From the NCBI GenBank assembly GCA_903772945.1, contig CAICTM010000358.1, forward strand, positions 1-64,000: 64,000 nt of DNA. Direction: 5' to 3'. Source of the DNA: Seminavis robusta. Lineage: Eukaryota; Bacillariophyta; Bacillariophyceae; Naviculales; Naviculaceae. A program made the position numbers and the translations under genes. Below, piece after piece: positions 54,155-64,000 of the stretch; the stretch's first letter is position 1, and each line of letters begins with the position of its first letter. The notes beneath the pieces are model-generated. The model did no database searches and was not told the origin of the DNA. It was given only the letters and a program-made list of their open reading frames with translations.

Positions 54155-55612
54155 CTAGCGCCCAGATCTCGACTTGCTTCTTCCCTTGCTCTTGGATTTG
54201 GGTGTGGCCGATGAAAACGAAGAAGATGTTGTCGATCCAAAGCTCAAGGGAGCTGGCGTAGTCGTGGGGGCAGTGCTTCCAAAAACAGGAGGGGCCGGGG
54301 CAGCGCCTGTGAAAGCGCCAGCGGCTGGTGCCGGTGTAGGTCCGAAACTAAATCCTGTTGATGGAGCTGTGGCCGGGGCGGGAGCAGGAGACCCAAAGCC
54401 AAACCCTCCAAATGACGTAGTTGGTGGTTTTGGAGCGGCGGCTGTCGATGAGGGCTGCCCAAAAGGAGCAGGTGCAGCCACTGCTGGAGCCCCCGCGGGA
54501 GCAGACGCCTGAACAAATTGCATTGAAATTGCATTTAAAATTTCCCTTTCTCGCTTGTTTTTAGCGTGGTCCGCCTGATCCAAGACATTGTCGCCCCTTT
54601 CGTAAAAACGATACAACGTTCGAACTTTGTCCATTTCCACTTGCAATTTGTCGTAGTACTTGTTGGCCCTATGCACTTGATTTTGTTGCTCTTGGATGGT
54701 AATGGAAATATTGGCTGGACGAGCCGTCCGAAGAGCATTTTGGTGTTGTTGCTGTGCCGTCCACAGGCGTCGCTCCAACGCCAGGAGACGCTTCTTCATG
54801 TCCGGAATCACTTGCCAGAGGTACTGACTAGGCATTCGCTCGAACCGATCCACGTGTGCCATTTGCTGGTCCAGAACTTCTCGAAGCTGGGCTTTGGCGT
54901 CGGCTGTTTCCGCTTGCGGCTTTTGCTCGCTGCGAACGCGTACTTGGACTCCACGCTGCACTGCCAATTGTTCCAGGCTCCAGAGACCGATCGTGGCTTG
55001 TTTGTAGAGCTGTTCGTATTCTTTTTTACTGGAATCGGCTACAGACTGCAACTGCGACATGCGCTCCAGTTCACTGATAGTCTCGTTCAACTTTTTGATT
55101 TTCATGGGGAGAGAGACAGTCGACGATCCTGGCGTTGTCTCGAGTTGACTCGGGCCAATGGACTGGATTCCCAACACAGTCCGTTTGTGTTTCATCATGG
55201 CCTCATGGATCTTATCGATGGCTGCCTTGATATCCGGTGGCAGATTGTTGTACGGAGTCCCTCCCGAAATGACAGAAGGTTGCTGTGGGGCTCCTGGCTG
55301 TGGCGCTGCTGCACCTGGACCAAACCCATAGGGAGCTGGCGCCGTACCTGGAGCTGCACCTGGGGAACCAAAAGAAAATCCTCCCGGTGCCGCTGCTGGA
55401 GGCGCTGGTGTGGCTCCATACGATCCAAAGGAATAGCTCGACGGGGCAGGAGCAGCAGGCGCTGGTCCAAACGAGAAACCCCCTGGTGCTGGCGCTGGTA
55501 CTCCAGGAGCTGGACCGGCAGATCCAAAGGAAAAGGCTCCTGCTGCTGGGGCCGCCCCAGCAGGAGCGGAGGAACCAAAACCGCCAAAGGAAAAACCCGC
55601 CATGGTGCACAA
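54155..55612 (-). CDS. NUP58: FG nucleoporin of the NUP58/NUP45 type
   Basis: A single-exon ORF of 485 codons. The N-terminus is a Gly/Ala/Pro-rich FG region (FSFG, FGSF and GFGSS motifs, about residues 1-125). A coiled-coil middle (about 130-370) contains LPPDIKAAIDKIHEAMMKHKR, LNETISELERMSQLQSVAD and a Gln-rich helical part, followed by a second FG tail and a basic Ser/Lys/Arg end. This FG-coil-FG plan matches NUP58/45 of the central channel Nup62 complex, which gates nuclear transport; yeast Nup49 is the counterpart. The true start may be the second Met (55603). Convergent with NCAPD2, divergent from the zinc-motif protein. Confidence 0.85.
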   Translation of the reverse strand: MCTMAGFSFGGFGSSAPAGAAPAAGAFSFGSAGPAPGVPAPAPGGFSFGPAPAAPAPSSYSFGSYGATPAPPAAAPGGFSFGSPGAAPGTAPAPYGFGPGAAAPQPGAPQQPSVISGGTPYNNLPPDIKAAIDKIHEAMMKHKRTVLGIQSIGPSQLETTPGSSTVSLPMKIKKLNETISELERMSQLQSVADSSKKEYEQLYKQATIGLWSLEQLAVQRGVQVRVRSEQKPQAETADAKAQLREVLDQQMAHVDRFERMPSQYLWQVIPDMKKRLLALERRLWTAQQQHQNALRTARPANISITIQEQQNQVHRANKYYDKLQVEMDKVRTLYRFYERGDNVLDQADHAKNKREREILNAISMQFVQASAPAGAPAVAAPAPFGQPSSTAAAPKPPTTSFGGFGFGSPAPAPATAPSTGFSFGPTPAPAAGAFTGAAPAPPVFGSTAPTTTPAPLSFGSTTSSSFSSATPKSKSKGRSKSRSGR

Positions 55613-56256
55613 TACCTACGATGTAAACCTTTAGCTGCGATGATAATACATGTATGTGTACGATGTAGGTGATCAATGTAACGATGCGATGTGATGAGGA
55701 TTCGAGAGGCGACGCCACAAAGGCAAGGAAAAAGATGTCATCATTAGAGTTGAGGATGCGACTTTGCTCGAGCCAGCCGTCGCAGCGGAGCGCAGTCTCT
55801 CACATTTTGAGACAGGTGAACCGCGGCAGACCAGCCGGCCCCCAAATCGTTGTTAGTAGTCGATATCTGTCCAGACAAGGTCTAACACAAATAATCGAAG
55901 AATCCCTTTCGATCGATCAGTGGAAGAGATTATTTATTCTTTTGAGGTGAGTTAAAATACCATGAGAAGCCCTGTTGTGGAATGGCGTTTGCTATTGATA
56001 CGAGTGTTGGTGGTAGTAATAGCAGGGATACTGCTGGTGTTGTTGCTGTTGTGTCGTTGTTGGTTGTTGCCGCCTTGTGTTCGTACAACTGGAGGTCACA
56101 AAACTGGGTGGTCACTTTGTGAGGCAAACTTTGTGAGGTTCAGTACGGGGCGTACGCAATTTCTACGAGAGATTTATTTTTGTGCATTAATCTGACATTT
56201 TTCTTTATTGTTGGCAGCAGTCGTCTCGTCTGATTGATTAATTATAGACTGCCACC
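55613..56256. other. Divergent promoter region, NUP58 / zinc-motif gene
   Basis: No coding sequence is recognised. The last 100 bases have the look of a 5' UTR (TTGATTAATTATAGACTGCC before the ATG). A GTTGTTGCTGTTGTG repeat lies near 56040. Confidence 0.4.
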
Positions 56257-59200
56257 ATGTCCGCTCCATACCGGCCTCCTCAGTACGGCGAAGAGGCTGG
56301 GGAAGAGTATCGACGGTCAGCTCAAGGACCGCCATACCGGGCTGCCGGTCCTCCTCCTCCCCCGCCTCCTGGCGTGCCTGGAAGACCACGCCAAGTCGAA
56401 CAACACCCTGGAGGTTACCCTATGGGGCCTATGGACGGAGCGATGGCAGGAGCTGCTCCCTATTATCGTCAACCGCATCCCTCGGCCTATGGCAGACCTC
56501 CATACATGGGCGGCCAAGGGGGATATGGGGGAGTTCATTCCCCAAATGATTTTGCGAGCATGTATGGCCGCCGTGCTGCTGGCCAAATGTACGGATACCC
56601 TCCACCTCAAGGATCTGGCACCAGTCCGGGGGATGTCCAGAGGGGTTATGGACATCCTCCGCCCTATGGAATGCCGCACGCTTCGGCTGAGGCGTACGCT
56701 CAGTATTACGGAAGACATGATATGTATGCTCAAAGACCTCATGATGGAATGGTCCCTCATCATCATAATCCGTATGGGCCTCAGTCTTCTCCAAACCAAC
56801 CATCACCCAACAAACCATCGCCCAATTCAAGGGGCACTCCTCCTGGCATGCCTGGATCGGCTGGATCCAAAGGCCACAGTGGTGAAGACGACGAAGATCG
56901 AAATGAAAATGGATCACATTCTGGATCGGGAAGTGACAACGAGGACGAAGACGACGAAAATGAAGAAAATCAAGCGGACGGCCAGAAATGGTTCCATGGT
57001 TCTGTCCCTCTTGGGTTGGAAGACGACAAATATTGGTTATCTGAACTTCAGGTATATCTGCGATCCAATTTTGCCGAGTCCTTTGGAGCAACCGAAGAGG
57101 ATATTGCAGGTACGACTGTCCATTGTTATTATTATTTGTTGGATTGCCATTTTAATTCGATTGCTGCTTTTCGTGTCTTTGGGGTTGATTTTACATTCCT
57201 TTCTCATCATTCTTTCGTCCATTCTTTGTTCGTTTGGAACAGCTCCGATGCACGGCCGAAATAAACCCATTGCTTTTGGCCAAGTTGGTATTCGATGCAT
57301 GCATTGCAAGCGTAAGTGTTCATTCAATAATCTCGATCCGCAATACGTGTTTGCTTTGAAATTCATTCTCACCAACAATTTCACAAATTCTACGCAACTA
57401 ATAATAGACGACAATCCTGCCGAACGTGGACAGCAAGCCACTTCGTATCCCAGTTTAATCAGTGGCATTTACAATTCCGTGCAGCAAATGCTTCGGCTCC
57501 ACCTTGATTGTTGCTTGTCGATGCCACCCGATGTGAGGCAGAAAATCGAGCAGCTCAAGTTATCCAGTTCCAGCAGGGGTGGAAGGAAGCAGTACTGGAT
57601 TGACTCGGCCAAACGCTTGGGGCTCGTAGACACCCCTCATGGAATCCATTTTGGACGGGACCCAACTGGTCCTTTGCCTCCACTTACGGGGCCTTCCGTC
57701 AATAGCAAGGAAGGGCGAAAGAAGAAGCAAGAACAGGAGAAAACGGATAATGGAGAGGAAATTGAACCCGTGGAGCAGCCAATCCCAGAGGTGGACCCTC
57801 GTCCTCTCGTGTTTGAAGAGGATCAACCGCTCATTTCGGATTTCCTTTACTTGACACTCGAACAAATGAGCCCATGCAAGCTTATGGAAGCTGATCGAGT
57901 TGGCTGTTACAAAACACGCAAAGTCGGATTTCCTGGATTGGCATGTCGCCACTGTGTTGGTCAGGCTGGCTGTGGCAGATACTTTCCAGCATCGGAGGCA
58001 TCCCTCTCGCAAACAACGACATCTCAAACCATCATGAATCATGTGAGGAACTGTCGTCGTTGTCCTGTGGATATCCGAGAGAATTTGGAGATCATGAAAC
58101 GAGCCCGAATGGGCCCCGACGGAAAACGAGCCGACAAACCCAAACACGGAGGGCGGAAGGTGTTTTTTCATCGCCTATGGTGCAGAATTCAAGGCCTTCC
58201 CATTGAGGAAAAGGGCGAACCTATGAAGGAGCCCCCTGCGGCGAAAAAGAAGAAACCCCAACCTGCCAAGAGAGCCAAGAAGAAGACGGATTCTGACGAG
58301 TCGGAAGGAAGCGGAGAGGAGACCGAAGAAGAGGAAGGCTCCGATCCGGGCGAGGAGAAGCAAGGATCTCCACCAGCAAAGTCCTCTCCAAGAGGCTCTG
58401 TGGTGTCACCAAAGAAGCCAGCCAAGATTCCTTGGTTCGAGGGCTGTGTGCGTCTCACAAAATCTGACGACCCCAAGTGGGTCTCCGAGATGGAATGCTT
58501 TGCTAGAAGCGATCTCGTAGAGGTCTTTAGCCTCAGGAAGGAGGACAGCCTGGAGGGGTACAATGGGAAGAAAGAGCCGAGCCTTGGACAGGTTGGGGTT
58601 CGCTGTGTCTTTTGTAAGGATTTGGACCCAGACGAGCAACCACTGGGATGCGTCCAGTTTCCGGACTCTTCGGCAAACTTGCACAACGTAGTTGGAGATA
58701 TGATCCGGTTTCACTTTCCGTCTTGCCCTCGCCTTCCAGACGACAAGAAAGAAAAGTTTCGTTCCTTGAAAGGATTCGACGCCAAAACTGCTGGCGATGA
58801 CGCACAACAGTATTGGATCGATTCGGCACGTGATATTGGACTCTGCGACCTGCCACAGGAAGGCCCCTACGCAGGATGGGGGATTGCATTCCGTCGCGAT
58901 CCATTGGAGCCAAGCCCTGCGGATGACCTTGACAGGGAGATGGAAGGTGAAGCCGTTGAAGTTGGTAAATCGGCTCTTGTGAAGGCAGATGAAGACAAGG
59001 GCACTTGTACCGACCAAGTGATGCTTTTGCTCCGGAATGTAAAACCTTGCCGTTTTGACAAGAGCGATCGCCGTGGCGGCCCAGGTGCTCGTGGTCGAGA
59101 TCGAGTTGCAGGTTTCCCCGGCTTGAGCTGCAAACATTGCAAGAATGGGTGAGTATGCTTGGTTCTTCGAGAGAAGTTGTGTGTTGGCACTTGCTTAACA

Positions 59201-59772
59201 TTGATTGTTTTCACTTGTGTAGGCGATACTTTCCAGTGTCGGCAAAGAATCTGACAGACAGCACTGCCAATTCGCTCGTGGGTCATGTGGCTGGCTGTGC
59301 CAAATGCCCAGAACCCATCAAAGCTTCTCTGGCCTATCTTACCCATCGCAGTGTGCTCCAGAAAGCAGAACTTGGTGGGTCATGGAAGAAAACTTTTTTC
59401 AAGAAGGTCTGGGATCGTTTGCACTCAGAGCGAGCTTGGGAAGGTGAAGAAGAGGAGGTTGATGGAAAGGAGGGCGATGAGGCTGGTTCTGTGGATGGTT
59501 CAAACGGAAATGACGGGGGCGGCGATGATGGTGATCCAGCTGCCGGTAATGGAGGTGGAGACAGTGAGACCGAAGACGAAGAGTTGGGCGAAGGTATGGA
59601 AAACCTTATTGCTGCAGCCGCCATCTGGCTCACAGAACAAGAGACCACCGATGGAGGCTCTCGCGGTCGGTCATCGAGTCGACGAGGACTACCCAATGCC
59701 AAGCGCCCCGCAAGTTCTCCAAAAGGCGGAGGGGGCGGCGGAAGCGCGTCCAAGCGGAGACGAACTTCATAA
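56257..59772 (+). CDS. Protein with duplicated A-B-A-B zinc-motif modules, stramenopile-type
   Basis: Four exons: 56257-57109, 57243-57311, 57408-59148, 59223-59772; 1070 residues. A Pro/Gly/Tyr-rich N-terminus (about 1-220) and an acidic stretch precede two repeated modules. Each module has an A part with GQVG(I/V)RC..C, later a H...C..(L/M)P, then QYWIDSA...GL.D..(G), and a B part with FPGL(A/S)C(R/K)HC, (R/G)RYFP.S...L, and a H...C..CP end. The A motif occurs at about residues 297-306 and 701-710, QYWIDSA at about 370 and 775, and FPGL-C-HC at about 481 and 877. The Cys/His spacing implies zinc binding. The modules are separated by a Lys/Glu-rich linker; the C-terminus is basic (GGSASKRRRTS). 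Nucleic-acid or chromatin binding is plausible; no named family is claimed. Confidence 0.85.
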
Positions 59773-61106
59773 ATCCATGGAGCTTCTCCAAGCTTATGGT
59801 CGGGGGCCAGTACCGGTAGGGTCAAACATGACGTGCACGTCAAGAATCGGAATACGAGCTGCTTATAGGTATGACAGCAGTTTTTACTACATAAACTTCT
59901 ATATCAGAGTTTCTTTTTATTGTAGATTAGTTGGTATGTATCGTCCATGAAACTCAAGCAAAGAAGAGTCAAAATCCGGCACAGCCAAGGCTCCGTTGGC
60001 TACCACAGTGACAATTTACCACAAACAAGCCACTTTCCAGCCCCACAGCGATACAGGAAGCAGGTTCCAGCCCTTGTAGCCTGTCTACCTTATTCAAGCA
60101 AAACCAACTGAATTACCTACACTCCTATCAAGGTCCCTGGGACTACAGGTACAGTTGAGTCCACCTGCTGCTACAAGAGCCCAAATCCAGGCTGACAGGT
60201 ACAATCTACACCTTCCTGTGGCAGAAACATGAGGCAATAATGGCATCAAATATCAGGAGGCAACTGGCTGAGGCCCTCTTTGCCCCAAACAAAAAGAGCA
60301 ATGTTGACACGAGATTGGATTCCTCCAGTCCTTGCTGCTGAAGATACTGTCCCACCTGGATTTTCGGTTGGGGGACTAGACTCCGTCCCTGTTTGGTCCT
60401 GCCAACCAACCCCATGAGTCAAGGGACATATTTTCGGGACAGGAAGGTTGCTCCATTGGAGTCTGCTGCCGCTGGATTCAGCCAACCAGCTCCACAATCT
60501 ACATTGAAGAAAGACTCACCACTGAGCTGTGGCCCCATCAATTCTCATGTTTGAGAAGTGCTGATACCTTTGGCTCTCCCAACCTAACGGCTACCACGTT
60601 GCTAAGACTTCAAGAAAGTGCAAACCACGCACTCCGTAGTATTGTGAATGAACCACATTTCAGTGACTGGTGGCATGAAGAATGTTGCAGTCCTATGGTT
60701 TGTGAGACCTGGCAACTTTAGCATTGACGATGATCCATCCTGTTCCCTGCTACTACAAAGCAACACTGACTGAGTTCAGAGTTGGTTGCTATGGTTCAAG
60801 ATTATAAGCTCCTGGGGAGGCCACCCAAGGAAGATTCTTCGCTCCGAGTCCATCATCCTGTTTCAAGGGCAACACAATCTACAGTTTGGTCCCAAGGATT
60901 GTGGTTGGGATCTAGCAGCATAGCAAGCCATATGAAATCATATCATTCACCTGTGGCACTACTGCAAGAGCCAATCCATTTGCCCTTGGGGGACCAATGA
61001 CTTTCAGAGCAAGGGCTCTAGATTTGTCGTAGCAACGTTCGCTCTAGTGGAAAGGCAGCTCATGCTGGCTTCTTGATTCCGCCCCTCTCCTTCTATTGTC
61101 AATTAA
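59773..61106. other. Intergenic region
   Basis: No gene is recognised. It includes A/G-rich and C/T-rich tracts and a TACCGGTA site at about 59810. ORFs are under 85 codons and lack motifs. Confidence 0.45.
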
Positions 61107-62529
61107 GTCAGCGGGAGCTGCGATACCTCGGCAGAAAGACAGATAGAAGAAGGAGGATCATGTTCGAGATTGCACCCATCTTTCAAGCCAGTGCACCAGC
61201 CCTGGCGACAACACCCGACTACGTCGTGTGTTGCCGCCCGGTATCATTCATTCCCTATTTGCAACCTTCTTTATTAAGCTAGCCCTGGCGACAACACCCG
61301 ACTACGCCGTGTGTTGCCGCCCGCTACTCTATAATTTACCAGCTGCCATTCCCTTATTGTAACTCTAACCTTTACAACTCCTGCTGGCTTATTGTGATGT
61401 TGTGCTGATTGCACTAACCTTAAATATTAATGATTTATTCCTACCCCTAACTTGTATTGAACCATCAATGTTCAGTTTTGTTGGCTTATGACTATCTCTA
61501 TCCTTATACTTTGGCTTCACCAGAATAGGAAATAGGAAATAGGAAATAGAAAATAGGAAATAGGAAATAGGAAATAGGAAATAGGAAATAGCATTTAAGT
61601 CAGCGGGAGCTGCGATACCTCGGCAGAAAGATAGATAGAAAAAGGAGGATCATGTTCCGATTGCACCCATCTTTCAAGCTAGCCCTGGTGACAACACCCG
61701 ACTACGTCATGTGTTGCCGCCCGGTATCATTCATTCCCGCATTGCAACCTTCTTTTTATTAAGATAGCCCTGGCGACAACACCCGACTACGTCGTGTGTT
61801 GCCGCCCGCTACTCTATAATTTACCAGCTGCCATTCCCTTATTGTAACTCTAACCTTTACAGCTCCGCTGGCTTATTGTGCTGGTTGCTGATTGCTGATT
61901 GCACTAACCTTTTAAAATATTAATGATTTATTCCTACCCCTAACTTGTATTGAACCATCAATGTTCAGTTTTGTTGGCTTATGACTATCTCTATCCTTAT
62001 ACTTTGGCTTCACCGGAATAGGAAATAGGAAATAGAAAATAGGAAATAGGAAATAGGAAATAGGAAATAGGAAATAGCATTTAAGTCAGCGGGAGCTGCG
62101 ATACCTCGGCAGAAAGACAGATAGAAAAAGGAGGATTATGTTCCGATTGCACCCATCTTTCAAGCTAGCCCTGGCGACAACACCCGACTACGTCGTGTGT
62201 TGCCGCCCGGTATCATTCATTTCCGCATTGCAACCTTCTTTTTTATTAAGATAGCCCTGGCGACAACACCCGACTACGTCGTGTGTTGCCGCCCGCTACT
62301 CTATAATTTACCAGCTGCCATTCCCTTATTGTAACTCTAACCTTTACAGCTCCGCTGGCTTATTGTGCTGGTTGCTGATTGCTGATTGCACTAACCTTTT
62401 AAAATATTAATGATTTATTCCTACCCCTAACTTGTATTGAACCATCAATGTTCAGTTTTGTTGGCTTATGACTATCTCTATCCTTATACTTTGGCTTCAC
62501 CGGAATAGGAAATAGGAAATAGGAAATTC
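61107..62529. repeat. Three-copy tandem array of about 490-bp units with embedded hairpins
   Basis: Units begin GTCAGCGGGAGCTGCGATAC at 61107, 61599 and 62085 (492 and 486 bp apart; the last ends near 62529). Each unit contains two copies of a hairpin GGCG-CAACAC...GTGTTG-CGCC (61204-61238, 61287-61321, 61687-61721, 61772-61806, 62173-62207, 62259-62293), then GTTCAGTTTTGTTGGC and a tail of tandem AGGAAAT heptamers (about 61526-61592 and 62020-62076; shorter in the third copy). The units are nearly identical to each other, so the duplication is recent. No long ORF is present. A similar design is not seen elsewhere in the window. Confidence 0.85.
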
Positions 62530-62600
62530 GTTTTTTTTTTCAGCGTTCGTCTCCAGATTCGTTGGCTTATGACAGGTTGCCGTGTTTCTGTAACAGTGAC

Positions 62601-62672
62601 GGCACCGTTACCGGTACCGTTACCGGTACCGTTACCGTTACCGGCACCGTTACGGGTTCCGTAACCGTAACG
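62601..62672. repeat. GTTACCGGTACC palindromic microrepeat
   Basis: Tandem, partly palindromic 12-mers of GTTACC and GGTACC type, grading into GTAACCGTAACG. This is the most extreme cluster of the TACCGGTA-type words found throughout the intergenic DNA here. Confidence 0.8.
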
Positions 62673-62945
62673 AGTATGGTATCAGTGTTGGAAGAGAATG
62701 TTTATCGGATGAGGCTACAAGGAGGACGACGAATTCGTGAGTTTGTAAGTAGCAAGTGGACGACAAGTTTGTGTTGTAATTGTTACGATGTTATTGCTAA
62801 ATTTTTCGAATGTATCATTCCGTGTATCGAGTAAATCCCATTTCTTGATTTGAATCCTTTTGTATGTTTGTCCCGATGTAGTTCCTTTTGTTGTTTTTGG
62901 GTAACGGATGGATGATTTGTTTGCGCGAGGCTGTTCAGAAGAAGT

Positions 62946-63755
62946 CTAGTTCGCTTCCTCTTTCTTTTCTTCCTCTTCGTCACTGGCCACAGCAGCCAAT
63001 TTGGCCTCTTCTTCGAGGATCCAAGCGGTGTAGTTCTGGAAATCTACAGGGTCGAGATGCTCTTGCCAAGTCCGTATTCTTCGATGATGTAGTTGGGAAC
63101 GCTTCCGCGGGGCCAGACGAGTAAAGTGTCATCGTGCTCTTCTTCAACAACTCTTCAACAGACAACTTGGTAGAGCAGGAGAGGACTGCTTGCAATCTTC
63201 ATCGGTGAAGATGTCACTCCAGTATTGAACCTCCTTGACAACTGGATCCGCGAACTCGTACCGGTATTTCTTCTGTTTGTATCGTGGTAGCTCGTTCATA
63301 GCAGGGACAAAGAGCTGTTTGAACCATTCCTTGAGCTCATCTGGGGTGGAATGACGAGTCGAAGACTGCTCCCAGAATGTGAATGCCTTCATCTGATAGT
63401 CCGTAGACGACATGACGGGTTCCATCGCGCCACTATCTCCGGTGCCTGAGAGAGGAAGCACATACACCGCGGCAGGCTCCACGGTCGCTAGGAACTTGCT
63501 GTGGTGTGTGAGATTCTTTTTGACATAGCAATTCTGGACATGCAATTCGCCTTTCTGGGGACCATCCATTGTGACAGCGAATCCATTGTAGAAGGCTTCG
63601 CTGGCAAAATCGAAATCACCAGGAGGCTTCACTTGATAGAACTTGACAAGGTCAACGCCACGGAACTTCTTGGCAGAATCAGAACGTGGCGACGTCAAAG
63701 TGGAAGCTCGCTTGCGCTTTCCATCAGGACTCAAGAGAGCGTTGGTCGACGACAT
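62946..63755 (-). pseudogene. Unknown protein gene with two compensating frameshifts
   Basis: From an ATG at 63755 the frame reads MSSTNALLSPDGKRKRAS, GVDLVKFYQVKPPGDFDF, an NCYVKKNLTHHSKFLATV stretch and EFADPVVKEVQYWSDIFTDE, then SCLLKS just before a stop. From about 63135 the protein-like sequence continues in another frame as VVEEEHDDTLLVWPRGSVPN...IIEEYGLGKSIS, and from about 63050 it returns to the first frame as DFQNYTAWILEEEAKLAAV...KKEEAN with a stop at 62946-62948. Two single-base differences of opposite sign explain this. Either a recent pseudogene or sequence errors. The N-terminus before 63755 (an in-frame Met at 63782) looks like a spliced 5' flank. No family is recognised. Confidence 0.5.
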
Positions 63756-64000
63756 GTTTGATGATGCTTCCCTGTAAAGCAAGCATGTAATTAGAGAACG
63801 AAAATGTCAGTTGGCGATGGGTAACGTCAGCCGTCTAGAGAGTTCGCCATTGTCAGTTACCTTTGCAGCGATAGTTAGAATGGTTTCAAGTTTTACTTGA
63901 AACCGATTTGTGAGAAATTGCGAAATTTTGGCTTTGTTTAGGGCTGAACGAGTATGACATGCGCGTTGTTTATCAGTCTATTGGCAGCATGCACGCCCGC

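Noticed and set aside
61107-62529. Possible CRISPR array
   Set aside because: The units are about 490 bp, without short repeats alternating with unique spacers, and the genome is eukaryotic.

Overview
The window looks like nuclear DNA of a stramenopile alga, most likely a raphid pennate diatom. The genes are eukaryotic, intron-poor to moderately intron-rich, with short GTAAG...AG introns and tight spacing. They include a mitochondrion-type HslU, a voltage-sensor-like cyclase, a stramenopile-style repeated zinc protein, an ankyrin-family pseudogene, a Copia fossil, a piggyBac transposase gene and small terminal-inverted-repeat elements. Species is not assigned. All exon joints below were read from splice signals and frame continuity only.

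Left part (1-7716): a partial minus-strand gene runs off the left edge. It is followed by about 6.5 kb of gene-poor DNA with a Copia fossil (about 4850-5466), an AGAGTTT inverted-word array and a clean 418-bp hAT-type MITE (6301-6718) with an 8-bp target duplication. Core block (7717-20437): a 7-TM protein, RNA polymerase III subunit RPC5, a prolyl 4-hydroxylase with a 12-nt microexon that supplies a catalytic histidine, HslU, histone stem-loop binding protein, an AKTIP-like E2 variant, a small unknown ORF and an E2-like plus PH-like protein. Next (20438-35498): a 1388-residue Gln/Tyr/Asn-rich surface protein, a second short-word TIR element, AMP deaminase, a Polo-like kinase and an SGNH/PC-esterase-like membrane protein.

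Right part (35499-64000): a spliced piggyBac-like transposase gene, a third short-word TIR element, a secreted class 3 lipase, a membrane cyclase-homology protein that lacks both metal-binding aspartates, two decayed host genes, condensin subunit NCAPD2, an FG nucleoporin of the NUP58 type, a duplicated zinc-motif protein, a three-copy 490-bp tandem array with six hairpins, and a frameshifted gene of unknown function. Many gene pairs are divergent (RPC5/P4H, HslU/SLBP, lipase/cyclase, NUP58/zinc protein) or convergent (P4H/HslU, AMPD/PLK, NCAPD2/NUP58). No operon-like functional system is apparent. Cell-cycle and chromosome genes (SLBP, PLK, NCAPD2) are present but not clustered.
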